A stretch of 64,000 nt of DNA from Allodiplogaster sudhausi (Eukaryota > Nematoda > Chromadorea > Rhabditida > Diplogasteridae). This document shows, piece after piece, positions 43,251 to 54,542 of this stretch. The DNA is taken from assembly GCA_945643635.1 (NCBI GenBank), contig CALZFC010000027.1, positions 372,001 to 436,000 on the forward strand, in the 5' to 3' direction. Numbering within the stretch: position 1 is the stretch's first letter; each line of letters begins with the position of its first letter. The position numbers and the translations under genes were made by a program. The notes beneath the pieces were generated by a model. That model did not search any database. It saw only the letters and a program-made list of their open reading frames with translations, and was not told the DNA's origin.

Positions 43251-46200
43251 TTATTTCGTCATGATCACTTCTTCTTCTTCTTCTTCTCCTTCTTCATCTT
43301 CGTGGACGTCCTCATCCTGTTTGATGACGTCTTCAGAATCGTCTGCGTCTTCTATCGACGTCGACGATGGCTGAAGCGGGGAAAAAAAGGAAACCAATCT
43401 TTTTTGCTGGTCTCTTGCACAGATTAGATTGAGGCAAGGGAGGGGGATTAGTCGGAGGACAAGGTTGGCCTTTCAGCACACACACACACAAACAGTCAAA
43501 TTGCACTCTATGACATCTGAGGGGCAAAGAAGGCTTCCCCCCATCTCACTCCCCCTCTCTCTTTCTCTTCTGCCTGCTCACTCTCTCTGTATCGTTGTCT
43601 TCGGCGTTCTCTCTCTCTCTCTCTCTCTCTTAAAATATCGTTCTCTATTTCTTTCTGTTTCTCGTTATCCGTCCATAATACACACCCTCTCTCTCTTTCT
43701 CTGTCTGTCTCTCTCTCTCGTCACCACTTACTACAACATCCTGTAAGATGAGAAGCGTGCTAATCATCGTCGAACGCGCCCGGATTAGGAGGAAGTGATA
43801 AACGACGCAGAGGATATGTACTTTTTGTTGATTTTCTTTTTCTGTTTATGCTTTCTTTTTTTCCTCCTGAGCCACGTGAAATGCATGTGCATGCATGTGC
43901 TTACTTCATTCGAGTTTGACGACGAATCCGACGGATCGATCAATTGAGAATCGGTCGACGAGCTTGTAGACGAGCTTGCCACGTCGCCAGTGAATGCACC
44001 CTTTAATACGCATGTTTTCCGAGATTAGGTGGTTTCTTTAGGAAACTAAATAGTTGTTTCGTTAAAAATGAGACTCGCGAAAGAGGCAAAACATAAAAAA
44101 AAAAAAATGTTCGAGAACAAATAAACGTCACCTCGCCAAATTGCCGCTCCATTGTCATCTGCAAGCAAAGGGGAATGTTCTCAGTGCACATTAATACGAA
44201 AAGATTTCTTCCAAGAATTGTTCCGTCTATTATTATAATAAGATTGCTTGTTGTAACGAAGAGCCCACATATCTTAATGACGACTCAGAAGTATCGAGTT
44301 TCCACTTGCAAATTGAAAGGAAGGTAAGATTATACTTCAAAATGTAATAAAAAAAAACTTGGTAAATAAAAATTATTAAAAATATTTCTTCAAAAAATTA
44401 TACTGACCACTAGTGCGCCGCCAAGAAGATGAAAGTCATGCTGATAGAGATGCAGAAAGTGCATGAATGCATGCTGGTAGAATGCCTGCAAAAGTATGCA
44501 TCGATTCTCTGCGCTCGAACGTTCTGTAAACCTAATTCAATACATTCTGTATCGTATAACATTTTTGAATACTTTATTGAATTAACTTGTAGCAGCTTAT
44601 AATATAAGCAACATCATAAATATCATAATGTTTTCTGTTCCCCCTGAAAGACGGAAATTACTCGTCTTCTCATGAAAATATATATCTTAGTGTTTGTAGC
44701 TTTCATTATAAAGGAGCCTAAATGGAAATGAACTACAGGGTCCCATGGAAATGTATTATAGTGTGCCTGTTGGTGCGTCGCGTGCGTGAGTCGCGCATCG
44801 AGATCGACGAGTTGCCGCTTCGCATCCGCGAGCAGGACGCTCTGCAGCTTTAGCTCGTGTGCCGTATGCTCTCGCTCACTCCGTCGAATGAGCCGAGCGA
44901 TCAGTCGATCGCGACGTTCGACCGAGCAGTTTTCCTGATTATCAGAGTATGATGAAAGTGATATTATCATTTAAAAAAACTAACTTCTCAAAACACGCTT
45001 TAAACTGCCTGAAAGGAGCTGATTGACAGTGACATTAAGATAAATTGCTATTGTTAATTTTTTTTACAATACACACTTAAAACTGTTTTGAATTAACGGT
45101 AAACTCCCTTTTTGTCTCGAAATTTGGGAGAGGCATGTTAGGAATGGTCTGCTTAAAAGAGGCTTCTCATGGAACTTAAAATCTGTAGTACTTTTATATC
45201 TCTCTGCTTGCTGGCTGTGCTAAACTAAAGCATTAGCGAAGAATGAATGAATGGCAGTCGAACTCCTGACTCAGGGGAACTAATGATCTGATTGGAGGTT
45301 CATAGATTACATAACTACATAGACTCAACTAGATTCCCTAGACTAGAGATCCAATCATTTCGTTAGAAATAAGAAGTTGTTGCAATTAGGATACATCGGA
45401 CGTGTCAGGGTCGTCATTCTACGAGTTTCCGTGTTCAGGCCTCCTTTGGTCATAGTTATTTAAAAGGAAGCATCCGGCGAATAACTATACAGTGCTAGAG
45501 AAACAGTTTGAATGCGCTCGCTCATAAAGTTGCACGTCGCTCGAGCATGTAAAATAAGAATGCTGCTCTGACCAGACCCACCGTAGCTACTTATTCTCTA
45601 CTTGCCAGTTTTCACGTTACTATTACTCAGAATGTAATGGAAGAAAATCGCTCAAACTTTTTGGATACACATTATATTTCACCCCAAGATCAACTTATCC
45701 GTATAACAAAAAAATTAGCTTAATTTAATTATTTCCCCGGATACCTCCTTTACAACAACTTTCCTTATAGACAAATATGGTTTTCCGGCGGCTAAAAACA
45801 CTTTCTAATCTTTTCTCGCCCAAAATCGTCATATTGTAACAAATCCGAGATGTTTCGCTTCGTCTGCCAGCAAAATAGTCTTGTTAGAATTTAAAGAAAG
45901 AAAAAGGCCGCGGTGAAACTGACAAAAGATGTCAATCTTTAAAGAATAATTTTGAGCTTATTCATGCGATATTGTACTTTTGCGCACAAGATGAAATGTT
46001 GAAGCACTTGAGGCTGTGTACCTTGATACCTGCTTATTGAGAGAATGCAGAAACATCACGGATGGACTAATGATGATATGTGCATGGACTTTGTGCACTT
46101 TATTCGAAGGCTCTTGGCCAACGACTAATCTTGAAAACTCAAAAGCTCTTAATCTTTTCCTGCTCTTCTTCTCATTATCCTTTCGCTTTTCTTTATTATG

Positions 46201-47625
46201 CAAACCTTTGCCGACATTTTGCCTACATTCGTGCATATATGAATGTATTAGAATTCGATAAAAGATTCCTTAATCTATTGGAGACCATGTGTCTCTTATG
46301 GCAAGATTAACCACTGACGACTTACTGTAGACGTGACTCAATAAAGTCTCTTTTTTCTCTCCATCCAGAATATATTGAAAGAAAGTAAAAGTTAAACTAC
46401 AAATGAAATGAATGTCTAGAATCAGGCTTTTTAAATTTAATATTTGATGTTTTCTGGTTCTCGCTTTTAGGACGCGTGAGCACAAATAATTTAGTGAGAC
46501 CTTTCTTTTTTAATTCCCAAAAAGTAAGAACAATAATGTCATACTCATTTAAAGGAAGTTTCCAAAGAAAAATAACTTTTTCTTTTATGTTCCCATATGA
46601 TCAAGTTTGGCCTAACTGATCGTTTGGAGGTGGTCCAGCTTAAGGAAAGTCAGAATTTTGCCAGAAATTTGGATTTGTTCTTTGAATACTGTAGTCTTTG
46701 TCGATGCGCCCAGTGCGTCCTCATATCCAAGCGAGGAGTGCCAACGGGTGTTAAAAGGAGGCACAGCCTCTGCCCATCCTGCCCACAATTTTGACCAAGG
46801 GATGAGAGCGTCAGAGAACAGCGAGACAATGAACGAACCTGATACACCTAACAGGTTTCAAATATTAAACTTTGTAGCCGGATCCAAATCACCGTTCTTC
46901 CAATAGCGAGTTTTGCACCATTTGAGGCGAAACTATAGTTTTATCAGATGCAGTTTTCTTTCTTTCGTCGGCTACTTCCTTTAAGAAAAGCACTCAATTG
47001 CTCACCTTTGTTCTTGGCATCTCTGAGTTGTTGTCGTGAACATTATTCTCACAACTCCGAAGATTCGAGCACTGAAAGTGGCTGTTATAGTCAATTTAAT
47101 TTGAAATGGATAAAATACGACATTTTTCAAAGAAAAAGTGAAAAAATGGTTTTTATGACAACAATATCTTTTTGATGCTGTCATATCAGAATATCTTTTT
47201 CACCCAATTAACAATATTCATTAACAATACCGTTCTCGTCGTCTCGTTCGGTTCGACTGTCTGTTGCGTTTTGTCGCGCCTAAAGATAGTTTCATTTTGT
47301 AGTTTTTTTAAATGTTTATTTTATAGGTGACAAAAAAATTCTTACGCATTACTGCAGACATTATAGTTTCGGATTTGTCTAAATTAATACTAAAAATAAT
47401 TTTAAACAATACAATTATTTTAACTTGCCTTATGGCCGAAGAGCTGATACGGGGCCGGGTTGCAGTCTTCTTCTTCTTCTTGATCACCTTTCTTCTCTTT
47501 GCTCCAGGCGCCATCGTTTGTGGACGGCTGAAATAGACTCGGAAAGACGCATTCCACCTTGCGCGCGATATCATGGAACATGGAACACAAGAGATGAAGT
47601 CTCTGCAGAGATGGCTTGCACATGC
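43251..47625 (-). CDS. Unrecognised gene with coiled-coil segment and acidic C-terminus
   Basis: Exons in transcript order: 47429-47625, 44737-44934, 44411-44485, 44132-44158, 43905-44000 and 43251-43370 (stop TAA), all joins phase 0. The upstream start was not found. Segments: IARKVECVFPSLFQPS with an acidic run; then a helical charged stretch (RRDRLIARLIRRSEREHTAH, AKRQLVDLDARLTHATHQQ); then AFYQHAFMHFLHLYQHDFHL; a nine-residue exon MTMERQFGE; a Ser-rich linker (ASSSTSSSTDSQLIDPSDSS); and a tail with nine consecutive acidic or Gly residues, ending VIMTK. The helical middle could be a BAR-like membrane-bending domain, but I cannot confirm it. The first intron shown has a GCAAGT donor. Cytoplasmic by lack of signal peptide in what is visible. 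Confidence 0.5.
44935..47428 (-). other. Large intron of the preceding gene, GC-AG type
   Basis: The 2.5-kb interval begins on minus with GCAAGT directly after a Lys codon (plus-strand ACTTGC 47423-47428) and ends with AATCAG (44935-44940). Apart from short open frames (46597-46906 on either strand) no other gene was supported inside it. Confidence 0.45.
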
Positions 47626-47699
47626 CTGAAAGGCAAGATTTGTGCACATGTGGACTGGAAGCTGCTGCCATCAGTGAATGTCTTTACTACGGTAGAGTT

Positions 47700-47822
47700 A
47701 GAGAGAGAGAGGGAGAGGCTAAAGAACTAGTCCCGAAGTTGTGCGTATATCTATCTAGATAAGAGAGAAAGAGAACGAGAGCGAGAGAGAGAGAGAAAAA
47801 GAGAGAAAGATTGAGAAATAGG

Positions 47823-47870
<48 letters not shown>

Positions 47871-48074
47871 AGATGGGCAGAGGCGGGCCACCTGGGGAGT
47901 GCCCTCGGACATCTCTTGCAGCTTCTTCTTCCTCTTCCTTCTTTGGCTCTCTACGTAGCGGCTCTCGTTCTCTCTCTCTCCCTCTTTCACTTTCTCCCCT
48001 CTTTCTCTCTCGCTCTCTCTCGCTCTCTCTCGCTTTCTTTCGCTCTCTCTCGCTCTCTTTCTCGCTCTCTCTCG

Positions 48075-48113
<39 letters not shown>

Positions 48114-48115
48114 AG
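47700..48115. repeat. GA tract facing a CT tract (potential long hairpin)
   Basis: 47701-47870 is GA-rich with a pure GA run at 47829-47868. 47960-48113 is CT-rich with a pure CT run at 48078-48106. The roughly 90 bp between reads as possible minus-strand coding (ESQRRKRKKKLQEMSEGTPQ). The two tracts are complementary in composition and could pair. Confidence 0.85.
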
Positions 48116-48427
48116 AAGAGAGTACAGAAGATAAGAAGAAGACTGACAGGATTAATCGGATGGAACGCGTGCCGGCCATCTCTTCTCCTCTCTTCCGTCC
48201 AAGGTGCGACGAGCACCTGCCAATGACGACAGCGATGAAGAAGAGATGTCTGAGAGTGATTTAAAGGCGAGAAAGAGAGAGAAGAGAGAGGGAGAGAGAG
48301 AGCAGGAAACAGCAAGCGTGAATTAAATCTAAGAGGAATTTTTTTTTCGTAATTTAAGCGAGAAGTAAAATTCAGCAGAATTGGGCATTAGATTAGAGTG
48401 GAAGTGGGGATGCTACTAATGGTCGGT

Positions 48428-48491
<64 letters not shown>

Positions 48492-49215
48492 TTCCATTCA
48501 AATGTTCCACGACCTCAAAGTCTAATCGATTACTACTTCCATTCCGATCTCTGATATAGTGAAATCCGATTTAGCAATTCATCTTTGCACTATTGACTGG
48601 GCATTCGATTGAATGCAACAGCGAAAAATGCAGTAATGTTTCAGGAGCAAATTCTACAAGTATATACATGATAGGCAAACTGCTGACCTTGAGCTTAAAA
48701 TATTTTCCATGCTGTTCAACTCTCTCCATGTGTGTGAATCTATTCTGATACTTTAAAAGAAAACTTTTTCTATAATATGAAATAACGAATTACTCTTATG
48801 TCTGTCATAAAAGATTTCGAATACAAATTGACCAAAAACCGTAATTACGTGTCAATTAATTTCTGCCCTTACGTGTCTCATTTTTTCTGATAACTTCTAC
48901 ACTTTCGTGATGTTTCATTATTCATCAGTCGCACGTCTTCGTTTCTTTTGCTAATCACTGTATAATCGCTTGATAAAAGGTGCATGATGACTCGTCAGGT
49001 TAATAGACTCTTTTTCATATTAGTATGCCCAACACAATGAAGATGATTTGCAGAGTCTTGACACAGACACACAATTATCCTTCCTCTTCGTCTCTTCGTC
49101 TCCTTATTCTCCTCCGTATTCAGATTCTTCTTATGAGCACCACGCACATTTCGGATTAAGTCTCGAGAACGGGAGGGGGAGGCGGAGAGGAGAGAGTGAG
49201 AGAGAATGAGAGAGT

Positions 49216-49262
<47 letters not shown>

Positions 49263-50311
49263 AGAGAGATTACGCCTCATATCCACTCGTTCTTGCTAGC
49301 CCGTCTTTCCCCCGACTAATCTCAATCTGAATATCGAAGAACTTATCCCCTCATTTCCGCGAGCAGACGCCAGGCAGGATGGAGATTTCACTGATAATTG
49401 CTGCTCTGCAGAGTCGTCTACGATGATTTTCGTGAAGAGGAGTAAAATCTAATGTGCCGAATTTTGGTGGCTGTTACTTCCTCCGAGCAAAGGGTGGCTA
49501 AGTGGCTATGTATGTGGGCTGGCTGTCGTCAGAGAAAGACTGGAATCAAAAGATTGTGGTGCTTACTGTAGTTGCAGGAAATAATTTATGATATTTCTTC
49601 GGAGTCGCCATTTATTTATCATATATGAAATAAGGTTTTTCAATGTGACAACATTAGAATAAGATTCAATAGTCGTTCATTTGTAAAGTAGTGTAAATTG
49701 GTGATGGTAAGGGGGGGGGTTGGGATCGACGAAAATTGCTCGCACCGAGTCGGGGGCGCCACTGCCCGGCCTCATCTTGTCCAGATACGGTACATGCTGG
49801 TGAGGGAACAGCAGGGTTCAAGCCAATGGCTTCATTAGAAACTACCACACATTTCGAATCCAAAAAAATTTTCCATGTCAAACTCATCTCGAGGTGGGTA
49901 TTGTCAATGTCTGCCCCATTCCTCAATCGCTCTCTCTCTCTCTCTCTTTCTCTCTCCCCTTTCCCTCTCTCCCATTTCACTCAATCTCTCTCTCTCTCCT
50001 TCTCTCTCTCTCTCTCTCGCTATCTCGGCCATATGCTACACAGTTTAAAGACACTCGATGGCTTACATCTTTTCCATGAATGCCTCTGCATTTTTTTACA
50101 AAATTGCTGGCTTCACAAATCTTAGCAAATCTTGCATGGAACGAGAAAATGGAAAAAAAGAGTGGATAATAAAAGAATGGCGGTGATATTAAGTGAAAGG
50201 ACGATAATGAAGAGTGGGAACAAGAAGCTGATGAGTTCAGTGAGGGCAGAACGAGATGGAAAGAGAGAGTGCGAGTGAAAACAGAGAGAGAGAGAGAGAG
50301 AGAGTGAAAGT

Positions 50312-50371
<60 letters not shown>

Positions 50372-50487
50372 GAGATGAGCGAAGGGCTTCAGGTCTCTTG
50401 CAAATCAAAATCTGTTCTCGGAAAAGATTTAGAAAAAAAGCGTCACGCTGTCGATTATGAAGCGGAGCAGAAGTGAAAGATCTCTTT

Positions 50488-50521
<34 letters not shown>

Positions 50522-50940
50522 GCGCAGTCTATCAGTTTTTTCTATCTCTTTTTCTCTTTATCACTCTTCTCTCTCTCCTCTCTCTTCTCTTTCTATCTCT
50601 CGTTCTCTCTTCTCTCTCTTCTCTCTATTTCTCTTTCTCTCTCTACTCTCTCTCTCCCCCTCTCTCTCTCTCCCTTTCCTGATCCTTGCACTTATTTTAA
50701 TAATTTGCTGGCACAAATTCGATAAAAAAGATCAGAAAGTACCAGAAGCAAAGGACGCCTCGGAACGCAAGGCAAAGGTCATCTGGCATTTATTTGTAAT
50801 TACTATAGGATATACATATATGTACTTCCGTGAACTTTTCCAATTCCCTACGATTACATACTCTATCATATCAATGGATCACAAGATAGGTACACAGTAG
50901 GAAAAAAGATGCAGAAATTTATCATGACAAAATGAAATGA
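48116..50940. repeat. Gene-poor region with many CT/GA microsatellites
   Basis: Tracts at 48427-48492 (CT), 49187-49260 (GA), 49930-50022 (CT), 50283-50366 (GA), 50489-50520 (GA) and 50545-50690 (CT). A mono-G run of nine is at 49711-49719. Around 48127-48270 the plus strand reads briefly gene-like (KKTDRINRMERVPAISSPLF, then PANDDSDEEEMSESDLKARK in another frame), but no splice model was found. Confidence 0.7.
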
Positions 50941-51090
50941 GCTTATATATTTTGTTCGCTTTGTTGAGGGAGCGAGGAGGAGGAAGATCGAACACCGATT
51001 TCAAATCCTCGCGAGTCCCCCAACGACTTCATGCTCGATGCCGCATTCGTTGGTGCCACGACGCATCTTGAAGTAGCCTGAAGGTGACAA
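50680..51090. repeat. Duplicate of the cathepsin B 3' flank
   Basis: About 400 bp match 56430-56815 with scattered changes, including GAAGCAAAGGACGCCTCGG, ACTTCCGTG, TCCAATTCCCTACGAT and AATGAGCTTATATATTTT. The block ends with a copy of the protease's last exon. Confidence 0.85.
51001..51077 (-). pseudogene. Orphan last exon of a cathepsin B-like gene
   Basis: 77 nt on minus with a good acceptor (CACCTTCAG) read [20 protein letters not shown], then LARI and stop TGA at 51001-51003. It has the same length and phase as the last exon of the complete gene (56729-56805). No other cathepsin exon lies on its upstream side, where a GA-rich region starts at about 51205, so it is a stranded fragment of a duplicated gene. 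Confidence 0.85.
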
Positions 51091-51204
51091 ATTTATTAGT
51101 TTAGATATCTAATATTAGGTTATCTTCACGACGAAAATGAAAAAGAGAGCGGTTGTCGTGGAGAAACAACCGTCACCATTCTCAGTTAGTTGATCTCTTA
51201 AAAA

Positions 51205-51208
51205 TCGA

Positions 51209-51248
<40 letters not shown>

Positions 51249-51365
51249 TAGAGAGGGATATAAAAGAGAGAGGTAAAAGAGAGAGAGAGATAATAGAGAG
51301 AGATAACATAGGGGAGATAGTAGAGAGAGAGAGAAAATAGAGAGATTGCAGATAATGGAGGGAGA
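51205..51365. repeat. GA-rich microsatellite with AATAGAGAG variants
   Basis: GA run followed by degenerate units such as GAGATAATAGAGA. A similar compound tract lies at 52785-52980, upstream of the next member of the tiny-peptide family. Confidence 0.9.
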
Positions 51366-51379
51366 GAGAAGCGAGACCG

Positions 51380-51480
51380 GAGTACGCGCGTAAATGGAAG
51401 GAACCTCGTTAATTACCTCCAATTCTTTTGCTCGCAAAGATTCGTCACATGGTTGCCGCCGCTTGGAGAGAAGAATTCAT
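51380..51480 (+). pseudogene. Tiny-secreted-peptide family, copy 1 (start codon lost)
   Basis: GAGACCGGAGTACGCGCG and TTTTGCTCGCAAAGATTCGTCAC match the leader and start of copy 2 (53068). The ATG is AAG here (51437-51439), and after HMVAAA the homology breaks off. No second exon follows. Confidence 0.7.
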
Positions 51481-52780
51481 GATAACATTTTCACTCTTCT
51501 TCACTTTCGTCATGAAGAGATTCTTCTAGTCTTCAAAGACGTCGTGGTGAAAGATAAAACATTGTGCCAGTAAGCATAGCAAAATACATGTGCATGTACA
51601 TACATACGATGCACTTCCGAGATGTCGGGCCGCTCTAAAGGTCGCGATAAAGAAACTGGCAGAATAGGGAACTCGAGAATCAATTCAAAATAGTGACAGT
51701 TGCAAACAGGTTAGGTAGACAATTTGAGTTAGAAATATGTAAATGCATTGATTGTACAAATAAAAGCAATATTCTTAAATTAGATCTCCGGCGAATAATT
51801 AACACGTCGTTTTTTAAGCATGGATCAGTTCGTCTCATCGTAAAACTTCGATGCACACAGTTTGAACGAATTTTATCATTCCAGAATTATATTCATTTTA
51901 ATCTCGCGGGTGAGCTACTGTAGATCTGAGCACCCTCCTATTTTATTTACAATGCTCGTTCTCATCAAGAACGCCAACTCCAAAAAATTCTTTAAAAAAT
52001 TTTTTGTATAGCAAAACGGAGGACACCGGAACCATACACTTGGAAGAGTGCATATCGGAGCGCGCAACCAACATTGGCCGCATGTTTCTTAACAGGCCCT
52101 CTCAAAAGCCGATTGTGTGAATACAGACTTCTGTTTAGAGAGTGCGACGGGCTGCAGCACTGGGATGGGAGGATCACAGCGTTCCAAAAACGTGACGGGT
52201 ACACGACTAGGCATATTTTAGCCAGTGGCAGCGAGAGTCTCATCCGTGCGGGATTCTTTATGGTTCAAATGCCAATTCTGAATTGTTTGGCCAAACCCTT
52301 TAATTCGTTCGACACTTTCTCATCTCGTTGAATGCGCTTTTTTAAGAAGAAGAAGCGCATATGAAATCTTCAAGAAAGAAAAGTTTCTTATTGAAAGCAT
52401 CGTGAAGTCTGATCGCGCTTTCATTAACAACATTAGCAACTTTAGCATTTTTAGATTTTAAAAATCTTTAATTTTGTTTCCATTTACATCGATTTACATT
52501 GATTTGTATCTATCGATTTTTGTATTGCCTACGAGGGCGTATGCCGTTGCAATTGTATCTTATTAAGGAAGATTATGTATGAGGTCAAGAGACAGTTCTC
52601 GAGTAAGAGCATCGTATGTATGTCTTTTGGGCGTGTTGAAACAGAGTTTTATCTTACATGCCATTCCAAAGCTAGGAGATCTTCACGACGAACATGAAAA
52701 AGATAATGGTTGTCGTGGAGAGACAACCGCTATCGTTCTCATGGTCATACATATGTTCATATGTATGTCTTAAAAATCGA
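51481..52780. other. Intergenic, mostly unrecognised
   Basis: Open stretches at 51693-51921 and 52074-52331 on plus have no recognised family and no splice support. 52300-52400 (TTCGTTCGACACTTTCTC, AAGAAGAAGAAGCGCATATG) recurs in altered form near 59895 and 61650, so it is part of the locally duplicated unit around the tiny-peptide genes. Confidence 0.4.
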
Positions 52781-53067
52781 AACGAAAGACAGAGAGAGAT
52801 AATAGAGAGAGTTAATAGACAGAGAATAGAGAGAGTGATAATAGAGAGAGATAATAGAGAGAGAGATAATAGAGAGAGAAAGATGATAGAGAGAGAGAGA
52901 AAATAGAGAGAGAGAGAAAATTGAGAGATAGAAAGTGGAGAGAGAAAAGAGAGAGAAAGAGAGAGAAAGTGAGAAGCGAGACCGGAGTACGCGCGGACGG
53001 AAATAAAAGGAGCCGTTTTGGTGTGCACTCATTGTACTCATCCATCACCTCCTATACTTTGCTCGCA

Positions 53068-53444
53068 ATGATTCGTCACGTGGTTGCCGCTGTGATACTT
53101 GCCGCTTACGTTGCGAGCGCTGCGAGGCTTGGTGAGAAGATTTTATTCGTCTTTTTTTTCTCATTTTCTCTTTTTATTACATATTAACTATACAATTTAT
53201 CCACGGAAATATGTGCCAATAATTATGACAAAAAATATATAAAAAAAATTAGGAAGGCTTTTTTTTGTTCTTACGAGTTGAATACTGAACTATTGCAGCT
53301 GAGGTGTTCGGAGTTCTTGACATGGAGGAGTACTACAACTATGGCAAATAGATCGAGCAGCATGGGCAGCTGCACTATAAAGACGGCTGCAACAAAAAGG
53401 CGACAAAAATGCGCTTGAATGTAACTGATTCATTCAAACAATGA
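53068..53444 (+). pseudogene. Tiny-secreted-peptide family, copy 2 (in-frame TAG)
   Basis: Exon 1 53068-53131 encodes a signal peptide (MIRHVVAAVILAAYVASAAR). A GTGAG donor and a TTGCAG acceptor lead to exon 2 at 53299, which reads EVFGVLDMEEYYNYGK, then TAG at 53349-53351, then stays open (IEQHGQLHYKDGCNKKATKM and on) to TGA at 53442-53444. Either the stop truncates a longer ancestral protein or the true product ends at the TAG with about 38 aa. The TATA position reads AATAAAAG (53002-53009), as in C6 copy 2. Confidence 0.6.
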
Positions 53445-54340
53445 GAAATCTATGTTTATGCATATCATTATTATACAATGTTAGGAATCCTCACAATTTT
53501 TAGGAGGTTTTTTTTGTCAAATCGAACACTTTTCTCTTCCTCTTTTTTGGGCAAAATAAATTCGTTGCTAGCCGAAATGTGAATAATGCAAATGTGCATG
53601 CAAAATGAAAGGTATTTAGTGAGGGCCAAGGGGTAAACTGTATGGCTAGCGTATTCTGTAGCGTATTTATGAAACAATACAAAATGTGCTTGACGACGGA
53701 CAAACTCGTCTCCTCTTTGCTGCTCGCTCAGTCAGGGTTTTCTTTGTCAACACACTCGAAGGGACGAATTAACACATTCGAATCAAATTCCCCTTTCCCA
53801 AAGTCTTCATTAAAGGTTATCTAGCCACAGTTCAGCTCGGCTTATTATGAATGTATGTATATGAGAGATAAATTCATAAGTATGTAGCTGTCATTGTCAA
53901 ACAAAGATCTTATTTTTTTGTCAACTCTGTTATTCACATCATGGAAATGTTATTTAATTCAACATTAGGCGACACGTCTACCTTATTTTCTCTATTAGTG
54001 CCCCGGGGTACTATTTTTCAATACCCTTGTGAGAGGGGGTCTGTATTATAGGGGGGGGGGTTCTATTAGAGGGAGGGTAATAATAGAGAAAATACGGTAA
54101 CTGTCGGTTTCACACATTGAACACCAACGGAAGAGGGACTACTCGGGAGGGTGTGAGGTTGGCCTATTGGTAAATTGCGCGAAACTTCTAGTCATAAAGT
54201 CAAAGTTCAATTCCCGACTGCAATCTTCTCCTTTAACGCTCACTCATTCCTCATTCCAGGATTCCAAGCAGCAGCCGATCGCCAGCGACGTCTCTCCTGA
54301 AAACAGGGATTTATTTCCCTTGAAGCACATCAGATTAATC
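53445..54340. other. Intergenic, duplicated fragments
   Basis: 53590-53690 (TATGGCTAGCGTATTCTGTAGC) recurs in altered form at 55940-56010 and 61195-61260. 54020-54100 has G runs and ATAATAGAGAAAATACGG also seen near 56060. No genes were found. Confidence 0.5.
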
Positions 54341-54542
54341 TTAAAGGAGGGCGATCACCGAAAAATCATTTGATATTTCAAATTGCCGCTGCCCTTTGCG
54401 CTCTCATTCGCGGGTGCTATTTTGACGAAGAGGGTTTATACGATCTTCGAAAAAGCTCGCGAGAATAAGAGTGTGGAATCACAGGGTAGAAGCGGCAATT
54501 CGAACCTGCATTAAAAAATTTACGGTGATCGCCCTCCTTTAA
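54341..54542. mobile_element. Complete 202-bp MITE with TTAA ends
   Basis: Left end TTAAAGGAGGGCGATCACCG at 54341, right end the inverted CGGTGATCGCCCTCCTTTAA ending at 54542. The two arms stay similar for about 50 bp (CAAATTGCCGCT against GAATTGCCGCTT). TTAA at both edges is the target duplication of piggyBac-like elements if the terminal repeat is AGGAGGGC. A second, single-arm copy lies at 5976-6030. Confidence 0.85.

Noticed and set aside
47936..48113. Ser/Leu- or Arg/Glu-rich open frames in CT/GA tracts (many places in the window)
   Set aside because: They are translations of dinucleotide repeats and carry no codon bias of their own.
52074..52331. Plus-strand open frame with ordinary amino-acid composition
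   Set aside because: No acceptor or donor fits, no family is recognised and the right end belongs to a repeated noncoding fragment.
53349..53351. Selenocysteine or programmed read-through at the internal stop of tiny-peptide copy 2
   Set aside because: The codon is TAG, not TGA, no stem-loop element is visible and sibling copies are pseudogenes, so simple decay is more likely.
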